64,000 nucleotides of DNA from Bolinopsis microptera (taxonomy: Eukaryota > Ctenophora > Tentaculata > Lobata > Bolinopsidae): assembly GCF_026151205.1 (NCBI RefSeq), contig NC_087082.1, forward strand, positions 20,112,494 to 20,176,493. The letters run 5' to 3'. Positions within the stretch are counted from its first letter, which is position 1; the number at the start of each line of letters is the position of its first letter. This document shows, in pieces, positions 10,700-22,479 of this stretch. A model generated the notes under the pieces. The model was not told where the DNA came from. It was given only the letters and a program-made list of their open reading frames with translations, and searched no databases. The position numbers were made by a program, and so were the translations under genes.

Positions 10700-13600
10700 T
10701 TTTTCCCGACGTGGGTGGCTCCTAACGTGATGACGTTTGCTGGCTACATATGTCTACTAATTGACTACTGTCTTCTAGCTCACTACGATTGGACCTTTAC
10801 TGCTGAGAACGAGTCTAGTCAGGTAATATTTGTGTGAACATGTTACCATGGCAACACTGGTGTGAACATGTTACCATGGCAACACTGGTGTGAACATGTT
10901 ACCATGGCAACACTGGTGTGAACATGTTACCATGGCAACACTGGTGTGAACATGTTACCATGGCAACACTGGTGTGAACATGTTACCATGGCAACACTGG
11001 TGTGAACATGTTACCATGGCAACACTGGTGTGAACATGTTACCATGGCAACACTGGTGTGAACATGTTACCATGACAACACTGGTGTGAACATGTTACCA
11101 TGGCAACACTGGTGTGGACATGTTACCATGGCAACACTGGTGTGGACATGTTACCATGGCAACACTGGTGTGGACATGTTACCATGGCAACACTGGTGTG
11201 AACATGTTACCATGGCAACACTGGTGTGAACATGTTACCATGGCAACACTGGTGTGGACATGTTACCATGGCAACACTGGTGTGGACATGTTACCATGGC
11301 AACACTGGTGTGAACATGTTACCATGGCAACACTGGTGTGAACATGTTACCATGGCAACACTGGTGTGAACATGTTACCATGGCAACACTGGTGTGAACA
11401 TGTTACCATGACAACACTGGTGTGAACATGTTACCATGGCAACACTGGTGTGAACATGTTACCATGGCAACACTGGTGTGAACATGTTACCATGGCAACA
11501 CTGGTGTGAACATGTTACCATGACAACACTGGTGTGAACATGTTACCATGGCAACACTGGTGTGAACATGTTACCATGACAACACTGGTGTGAACATGTT
11601 ACCATGGCAACACTGGTGTGAACATGTTACCATGGCAACACTGGTGTGAACATGTTACCATGGCAACACTGGTGTGGACATGTTACCATGGCAACACTGG
11701 TGTGAACATGTTACCATGGCAACACTGGTGTGAACATGTTACCATGGCAACACTGGTGTGAACATGTTACCATGACAACACTGGTGTGAACATGTTACCA
11801 TGGCAACACTGGTGTGAACATGTTACCATGGCAACACTGGTGTGAACATGTTACCATAGCAACACTGGTGTGAACATGTTACCATAGCAACACTGGTGTG
11901 AACATGTTACCATGGCAACACTGGTGTGAACATGTTACCATGACAACACTGGTGTGAACATGTTACCATGACAACACTGGTGTGAACATGTTACCATGGC
12001 AACACTGGTGTGAACATGTTACCATGGCAACACTGGTGTGAACATGTTACCATGGCAACACTGGTGTGAACATGTTACCATGGCAACACTGGTGTGGACA
12101 TGTTACCATGGCAACACTGGTGTGAACATGTTACCATGGCAACACTGGTGTGAACATGTTACCATGACAACACTGGTGTGAACATGTTACCATGGCAACA
12201 CTGGTGTGAACATGTTACCATGGCAACACTGGTGTGAACATGTTACCATGGCAACACTGGTGTGAACATGTTACCATGGCAACACTGGTGTGAACATGTT
12301 ACCATGGCAACACTGGTGTGGACATGTTACCATGGCAACACTGGTGTGAACATGTTACCATGGCAACACTGGTGTGAACATGTTACCATGGCAACACTGG
12401 TGTGAACATGTTACCATGACAGCACTGGTGTGAACATGTTACCATAGCAACACTGGTGTGAACATGTTACCATGGCAACACTGGTGTGGACATGTTACCA
12501 TGGCAACACTGGTGTGAACATGTTACCATGGCAACACTGGTGTGAACATGTTACCATGGCAACACTGGTGTGAACATGTTACCATGGCAACACTGGTGTG
12601 AACATGTTACCATGGCAACACTGGTGTGAACATGTTACCATGGCAACACTGGTGTGAACATGTTACCATGGCAACACTGGTGTGAACATGTTACCATGGC
12701 AACACTGGTGTGAACATGTTACCATGGCAACACTGGTGTGAACATGTTACCATGGCAACACTGGTGTGAACATGTTACCATGGCAACACTGGTGTGAACA
12801 TGTTACCATGGCAACACTGGTGTGAACATGTTACCATGACAACACTGGTGTGAACATGTTACCATGGCAACACTGGTGTGAACATGTTACCATGGCAACA
12901 CTGGTGTGAACATGTTACCATGGCAACACTGGTGTGAACATGTTACCATGGCAACACTGGTGTGAACATGTTACCATGGCAACACTGGTGTGAACATGTT
13001 ACCATGGCAACACTGGTGTGAACATGTTACCATGGCAACACTGGTGTGAACATGTTACCATGGCAACACTGGTGTGAACATGTTACCATGGCAACACTGG
13101 TGTGAACATGTTACCATGGCAACACTGGTGTGAACATGTTACCATGGCAACACTGGTGTGAACATGTTGCCATGGCAACACTGGACACTTTAGTTGTTAG
13201 ATAAAAGTACCTTTAAGTTCGCATGGGTGTAATATATCTACTATACTATGTGTACTATGGGTGTAATATATTCTCATATTCACATGTTCACAGTGGTATT
13301 CATAGTGTATACTCCTAAGTTATAAAAGAAGTACTCTTTACACATACTAGACTGTAACATGTTACTCACTGTAACATGTGACACACTGTGACATATGACA
13401 AACTGTCACATGTGACACACTGTAACATGTGACATAATTACAGGCTAATATACCTCGGTGGGTTTGGTTTCTAGTTGCTGTGTTACACGCTGCTTCTCAC
13501 CATCTGGACGGTATGGACGGAAAACAAGCTCGGCGTACAGGTATGTTACTTTGTTTAGGTATGTTACTTTTTTAAATTTTGGTATGTAACAGGTTGTAGT

Positions 13601-16600
13601 TGTTTTAGTACGTTATTGTTTGCAATAAATATTTCAGGTTCTTATCTTACTTAGTTTAGAGTAGGAACTTGAGGATTGTTAGAAGTGGTTTTTCAGTGAA
13701 AAAACGAAAACTTTATGGAAAGGAAAAAACAGATTAATTTCAGACAACAAACTGACTGTAATAATATAATATACTGAACAATATCAAAGAATGTGATGGA
13801 GACCAAAACCAAATTATCAACAAACAATTATAAATCTAACAAACATCCTTTTTAAAAAACTATTCTATTCACTGAGAAACTCATCAAAACAGGACACCCC
13901 CGATTTAGAAATCTCTCTTAACTTCCCGCGCACAATCTCCATCTGTTTCTCTGTAAAGTAGTTCAAGTAATCTCCCACCACTCCCTTCCTGATAAAATCA
14001 AACCCCTCGTTGCACAGGAACTTGTTCCACTGGAAGTTAGCTGTAGGGTCTTTCTTCATTTTGTTAAATGTGGTGAGTTCTGCTATTTCCGCTGCTCGCC
14101 CTTTTGAGATGGGGATGTCGAGGAAGGAAGCTATTTTTTGGACGGTTCCGGTTTCGTCTGCTTTCATGTCTTTGTATCTGTAATAAGGTTGTTTTAATCC
14201 CAATTTTAGACTTTAAATTCTATTTTGATCGTTTGCATCACAGTTTTATCAGACGTTTCACTAGATTAAGAGATTAGTTTCTAATAAATGAAGTGTTCTA
14301 CGCTCCACCCAAACCACATGCTTAATTGGTTTTATTACAGAACCCAAGTACACGTTAGTTAGCCCCCCCCCCCCCCCCCCCTGCTACTAATGCACTTAGT
14401 TAGACAACTCCGTTACAATTACAACTCCAAACTACAATTTGACTTGAAACTTAGAGCCATCAGTGAGGTATTACTTTAAAAACAGAGCGGGTAAGTTACC
14501 ATGGCAATACTACCATAATGATATTACACAACTTCACCTCAAAAAGAGAGTGTTAGGATCGCTCTGTGCCTTGTTCCAGCCCTGTTTCACGTGATCAAAC
14601 CAGCTACCGAACAGTATGTCTCCCTCCAGATAGAGATTTAGATATTTCTCCCAACTCATATCTAGGGTGGATTAGTGTTAGTGTTACCATGACGACACTA
14701 CCTTATTTGGTAGTGTTACCATGACGACACTACATTATTTGGTAGTGTTACCATGACGACACTACATTATTTGGTAGTGTTACCATGACGACACTACCTT
14801 ATTTGGTAGTGTTACCATGACAACACTACCTTATTTGGTAGTGATACCATGACGACACTACCTTATTTGGTAGTGTTACCATGACAACACTACCTTATTT
14901 GGTAGTGTTACCATGACGACACTACCTTATTTGGTAGTGTTACCATGACGACACTACCTTATTTGGTAGTGTTACCATGACGACACTACCTTATTTGGTA
15001 GTGTTACCATGACGACACTACCTTATTTGGTAGTGTTACCATGACGACACTACATTATTTGGTAGTGTTACCATGACGACACTACCTTATTTGGTAGTGT
15101 TACCATGACAACACTACCTTATTTGGTAGTGATACCATGACGACACTACCTTATTTGGTAGTGTTACCATGACGACACTACCTTATTTGGTAGTGTTACC
15201 ATGACGACACTACCTTATTTGGTAGTGTTACCATGACAACACTACCTTATTTGGTAGTGTTACCATGACGACACTACCTTATTTGGTAGTGTTACCATGA
15301 CGACACTACCTTATTTGGTAGTGTTACCATGACAACACTACCTTATTTGGTAGTGATACGATGACGACACTACCTTATTTGGTAGTGTTACCATGACAAC
15401 ACTACCTTATTTGGTAGTGTTACCATGACGACACTACCTTATTTGGTAGTGTTACCATGACGACACTACCTTATTTGGTAGTGTTACCATGACGACACTA
15501 CCTTATTTGGTAGTGTTACCATGACGACACTACATTATTTGGTAGTGTTACCATGACGACACTACCTTATTTGGTAGTGTTACCATGACGACACTACCTT
15601 ATTTGGTAGTGTTACCATGACGACACTACCTTATTTGGTAGTGTTACCATGACGACACTACCTTATTTGGTAGTGTTACCATGACGACACTACCTTATTT
15701 GGTAGTGTTACCATGACGACACTACCTTATTTGGTAGTGTTACCATGACGACACTACCTTATTTGGTAGTGTTACCATGACGACACTACCTAATTTGGTA
15801 GTGTTACCATGACGACACTACCTTATTTGGTAGTGTTACCATGACGACACTACCTAATTTGGTAGTGTTACCATGACGACACTACCTTATTTGGTAGTGT
15901 TACCATGACGACACTACCTTATTTGGTAGTGTTACCATGACGACACTACCTTATTTGGTAGTGTTACCATGACGACACTACCTTATTTGGTAGTGTTACC
16001 ATGACGACACTACCTTATTTGGTAGTGTTACCATGACGACACTACCTTATTTGGTAGTGTTAACATGACGACACTACCTTATTTGGTAGTGTTACCATGA
16101 CGACACTACCTTATTTGGTAGTGTTACCATGACGACACTACCTTATTTGGTAGTGTTACCATGACGACACTACCTTATTTGGTAGTGTTACCATGACGAC
16201 ACTACCTTATTTGGTAGTGTTACCATGACAACACTACCTTATTTGGTAGTGTTACCATGACACCACAGTATTGCTATTGTTTCGATGGAAACTTCAATAA
16301 ATGAGGAGTAACTTAGTTACAATTTCACTTTTTCTAAGTTTAAGCTAATATTTAGTTGACGAATAGTCTTATTTACAATAATATAAATGTTCAAAAGCAG
16401 CCACACGGACATGACACAAGTTGTAAGGTACTGTGATGCACATTGCACGCATAACATGTCATCAGTCTAGAGTTCGGGCTGAAAAATGTAAAGAATTCGT
16501 TATCATGTCAGAAACCTTCAGCTCCAAATGTGCAATATCCTTTGACGATCTCAAAGTTGGCTACACAGTTATCAAATGGGTTCCGTGCTATGTAGATCGT

Positions 16601-19600
16601 CTTGGATTGTTTTGGTAGCTTATTACAACGCAGACTGAAATAATTAGATGATAATTGTTAATTCACTAATTGGGATGCCAATTAACTACCTTGAATAGAA
16701 ATATGAAATGTATGTCAGATTTGTGGCGGCATTTGCTAAACGTTTAGATATCTATAGCCTATTTGAGAAGTCTGAGATTGAGATAAAATAAAATGATGTG
16801 TACGTGTGTATGTATACTTTATGAATCATGTATTGATAATGTACAAATAATGTACAAATAATGTATAAATAATGTACTTAATGAATTATATCGCACCACA
16901 ACTTACTGAGATTTGAATATTCTTGGAGACTCCAACTGTTCAAGTTGTGTGTTGGTGTGTCCCTCAAACCATTTCACTAGGTTTATTATTATCTCCTCCT
17001 GGGGTACTCCCTTTATGTGTTTTATCATGTTCTGCGCCCAGTTCGACCCTGTTTGATATTTGACAATTGTGTCACACTGTGACACACTGTGACACACTGT
17101 GACAAGTGACACACTGTGACACACTGTGACAAGTGACACACTGTGACACACTGTGACAAGTGACACACTGTCACACACTGTGACACGTGACAATTGACAC
17201 ACTGTGACAAGTGACACACTGTGACACACTGTGACAATTGACACACTGTGACACGTGACAAGTGACACACTGTGACACTGTGAAGTCTGTGGTTTACATG
17301 TTCAAGTTACGAACCTGGGCTAGTTTGTAACAATATGTGATGTTTCTGTTACAGCGGAGTTTACAAAAAACTCATTAGAATTTAGTTTGTAGAGATTCAT
17401 GTGTTTGGCTTACACCATTGAGATATTTAATATGTCATACGAATATTAAAACAGTAACAAAAGGACTATAATGAATGAGGAAAGTAATATTCTTAGAACA
17501 CGTGTCAGAACAATCACCCCACGTGTCAGAACAAACCCTCCACGTGTCAGAACAAACACCCCACGTGTCAGAACAAACACCCCACGTGTCAGAACAAACA
17601 CCCCACGTGTCAGAACAAACACCCCACGTGTCAGAACAAACACCCCACGTGTCAGAACAAACCCCCCACGTGTCAGAACAAACCCCCCACGTGTCAGAAC
17701 AAACCCCCCACGTGTCAGAACAATCACCCCACGTGTCAGAACAAACACGTGATTCACAAACTACCTGATCTGGGAACACAGCAGATAAAGAGGTCGTCTG
17801 GTCTAGCCACGAACTGGTCACATGACTTTATTCTATCCACCCATCTCCCTCCGTGATAGTTGTATTGAGGGTAGATCATTCCGTCTTCTCCTGCCAGATA
17901 CCAACATTTTTATATCTTATTTTATAAGGTTTAACATTAATCTGCGTAGCGTGGTCATACCACAATTTAAAGGGAGAGATTCTCGGCCAATAATAGGTAC
18001 AACAGAAAGGTGTGTGAAGTATGTACTTACTGACAGTGTGACAGAAAGGTGTGTGAAGTATGTACTTACCTACAGTGTGACAGAAAGGTGTGTGAAGTAT
18101 GTACTTACCGACAGTGTGACAGAAAGGTATGTGAAGTATGTACTTACCGACAGTGTGACAGAAAGGTGTGTGAAGTATGTACTTACCTACAGTGTGACAG
18201 AAAGGTATGTGAAGTATGTACTTACCGACAGTGTGACAGAAAGGTATGTGAAGTATGTACTTACCTACAGTGTGACAGAAAGGTATGTGAAGTATGTACT
18301 TACCGACAGTGTGACAGAAAGGTATGTGAAGTATGTACTTACTGACAGTGTGACAGAAAGGTATGTGAAGTATGTACTTACCTACAGTGTGACAGAAAGG
18401 TATGTGAAGTATGTACTTACCGACAGTGTGACAGAAAGGTATGTGAAGTATGTACTTACCTACAGTGTGACAGAAAGGTATGTGAAGTATGTACTTACCG
18501 ACAGTGTGACAGAAAGGTATGTGAAGTATGTACTTACTGACAGTGTGACAGAAAGGTATGTGAAGTATGTACTTACCGACAGTGTGACAGAAAGGTATGT
18601 GAAGTATGTACTTACTGACAGTGTGACAGAAAGGTATGTGAAATATGTACTTACCGACAGTGTGACAGAAAGGTATGAGAAGTATGTACTTACCGACAGT
18701 GTGACAGAAAGGTATGTGAAGTATGTACTTACCGACAGTGTGACAGAAAGGTGTGTGAAGTATGTACTTACCTACAGTGTGACAGAAAGGTATGTGAAGT
18801 ATGTACTTACCGACAGTGTGACAGAAAGGTATTTTATCAGTTCTCTCCACAAAGTCAGGATCCTCCTTGTTTTGAGAGAGTAAAGCTTGGTGAGATTTGA
18901 GTACTTTGTTCATGTCCATTTTCTTGGGAGGAGAATCTGCCCTTCTCTTCATGCTAGTGAGTAAAATAGCAAGTTCGGGAGGGCTAATAGCTAATAGATA
19001 ATAACGTGATGAAATCAGATTGCACATGAACTAATATAATAATATGAGAAGAATGTGTTTATTATAATATAGATGTTACAACCAAACTCCATAATACTTT
19101 ATGTTATGTTTGGGACAACTGTGTGGTCTGTTAGTGATAATGTCTTCGTAAACCTCAAGCCATGATAAGAGGTATCATAAGAGTCACTGCAACATTCATC
19201 TACCTAGTAAGAATTTCAACATTCTGCAGAACAAGCAGCCTGAATAAGAACAAGAACAAACAGTCAGCTAAAATACCAATCAAAAGAACAGCTTGACCAC
19301 AACACTCCTCTTCTGTAGCTCTTTGTTCTGTGTAATGGGGTGTATTGTGTATTGTGCACTAGTAGTGTATTGTCACTAGTTGTGTGTATCACACAATACT
19401 AGTTGTGTGTATACACACAATACACCTGATACAACCCTCTTCCTGTATTTAGGTTATTTTGGTAAATACTGGGGTAGAATGTGTGTAGTGTTAGTCAATG
19501 TGAAGGTAAAGCTGCAGAGATGCTGCTGCAGTAGTGTGGTATATAGTGTGTATACAATATGTACTGTAGCTGTGTACTGTAGCTGTGTACTGAACATTGT

Positions 19601-22447
19601 GCAGTGTATGTAGCATTGCAGAGGGGAACAGTGAGATGCTACTGAAGGATCCTGATAATTGAGAGCCTCTAAGTACAATATGTACTGCTGTGTACTCCTC
19701 TAAGTGGGCCTCCCAGTGAGATAATGGAATCAGGTTCATAAACACAAATTATAGTGAACAAGTACGAGTTTATAATTGTAATTTATTCATTATTATTTAT
19801 TGTTGATTACCAAGTCAAGTATACAGTTCATTATACTTTACACTTTTACATGCTGTTCTGAGTGGTGTAAAACTATTATACATTATCCTGCCTACCTAGG
19901 TCGATCCAGATGAAATCTGGAACGAGTTTCGTGACAGCGCTTCTCTCCATTTATCTCTATCACTCATGAGCCAACGTAACTTATCAGGATCCAATCTAGT
20001 ATCTTCTAGTAGGACGTCCGGAAAGGTCTTATGTGGTCGTCCTCAATACCGATGGCCATAGGAGTGTTGCCAGAAAAGGAGTTGCTGAGCAGGTTGGTCT
20101 TGTAGCCGGTACACATGTCCTGCAAAACGAAGTCTTCGTGTTTTGATGGTATCAGTCACCGGTGGAATCTTTCCGTATAGAACGGAGTTTGGTGTGTGAG
20201 ATTTCCACGAGACACCATTATCAAGAGATATTTATTATATTGGTTTTACATTGTGTCAAGTTCTTACGCATAAAATAAGATGTATTTTAATAAACCTTAC
20301 ATTTTTCAGGATGTATTTTAGGTCCTTACATACATATTTTGCAAACTTGAGTGATATATGTTATTAGTAGTATAACTATGGTAACTAACTTGAGTGATCC
20401 GTTTTAAACTATCTGGACATCGCCGCAATTAATTATTAAGTTTCGTTACAATGGATTGAGTAGCTAACTCAACAGTCTATAATAGACATGCAGACCAATG
20501 AGACAGACCAATGAGGTGTATAGTAGACGATGTGTCTATCATCTGAAGATGGTGTGTCAGTTTACACAATGTGTCACATACTGTCTAGTAGTGTCTACTT
20601 AATGTTCGGTTCACAAATTGTTGGCATCTTCAGTATGGTACCTTCAGATAGCAATGGAATCCAGCTAAGAATTCTCTAATCTGCTCTCTAGGTTTTGTGA
20701 TAAAAGCAAAATTATAAGTTTAAGTGGGAACAGGGATTTCAATAAGGTTAAAATATAATCCAATAAAGTATAACCACTGAAACAGCCCCCGCCCCCTTCT
20801 CTTTTTTCAATATATTCAAGAATTAACACACAAACTTTAGGATAATTAAAACAACAAACATTAAGATTAATATTAAAACAACAAACCTCAGGACAATTAT
20901 TGAAACTACTCTGGGAAAACAAGATTAAAGTTGGTTCTGACACTACTTAGCCTGTAATATAAAGCTTCACTATTTCAATTATATAATATAATTTCAGGAT
21001 CTGGAAGTCCTCTGGGCGAGCTTATGGACCACGGTATTGATAGTAACTGTATGTGGATGCTTCCAATCTCTCTTATGAGTAAGTATTGCACTTTACACCG
21101 CACTTTACACCACACTTTATACCGCACTTTACACCGCACTCTATACCGCACGTTATACCACACTTTATACCGCACTTTACACCGCACTCTATACCGCACG
21201 TTATACCACACTTTATACCGCACTCTACACCGCACTTTATACCGCACTCTTTACACCGCACTCTTTACACCGCACTTTACACCGCACTCTATACCGCACG
21301 TTATACCACACTTTATACCGCACTTTACACCGCACTCTATACCGCACGTTATACCGTACTCTATACCGCACTTTATACCTTTACTCTTATCTATCATTAA
21401 GTTATTTAGCACATTCTTGTACGACGGACAGCGCTTATCATTGTTATTTAGAGCATTCCATGTGGCTAATAGCGGTGGTTAAGAAGAATGCGCTGATCCC
21501 AATATCCAACGTATTAAGTTTCATTAATACAAATTGCGATATGTTCTGGCACCATGCCAACATAAGTGGTACGTGTTTAAGAGAGTAAACTAGTAGGATA
21601 TAATATGTTTTATAATGTGTGATGCAAGTACAGCAGTTGCAGAGTATATTGCAAATATAAGAGGAAGTGATTCATGATAAGTGCAGTTGTGCTGCTTGTA
21701 TATGCTACGAGAGTGGCTATAAGTTATATCTTAGAAAGTCAAATATTTAAAATAAAAAATATCAGTTTATCCTGAAAGTTATAGATTTTAATTAATCATT
21801 ACTACATGAGTAGCAGTAGAAGATAAGAACATTGTCTCGACAAGTTCAGTAATCAAAAGTCGCAGAGCAGGTGTAACTAAGAAAAAGGAAAAGAAACCCA
21901 GACCACTTTTACCCCATCATATAGCGTGTTATCGACGACCACCACTAGGATCATACGTGTCACCAGTAACAACTGACTCATCAGATTGTGATGGATAGAC
22001 AATTAAAAATGTTGGCCCCCCATTTTCAAATTTGTTATTATAACTGGGTTGATTTCTGAGTGATAACGCTGCTTATCTTTTAACAGCAATACATTTTCCG
22101 GGTTACATGACCGATAAGAAGTTTGTTAAGTAGATACATATAACGGCTCATTGTAGCAGTATATTTAAGATTTTCATCATCATACTACATGAGAATTTCA
22201 GATTTCTCGTCATCCATTACCTTGCTAAATTAATTACGACAGAGAATTATAATCATTACCCCGGAATAACGACACTATTACAGGTGTGTTTGGGAGTAAC
22301 CCTGCTACGGGAGGTATCACGATGATGTTTGCTCCTCTCCTCATGTTAGCACTTACCTTCAACTTCTGGGTTAACCACTGGGAGAAGTATAATACTGGAG
22401 TTCTATACCTTCCCTGGATGTTCGACATCGCTCAAGTGGTACGTTCC

Positions 22448-22479
<32 letters not shown>

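Noticed and set aside
17822-19027. Opposed frames of 353 and 383 codons
   Set aside because: They arise from the 39-bp array. Only the N-terminal part of the minus frame (sulfotransferase exon 1) is real coding sequence.
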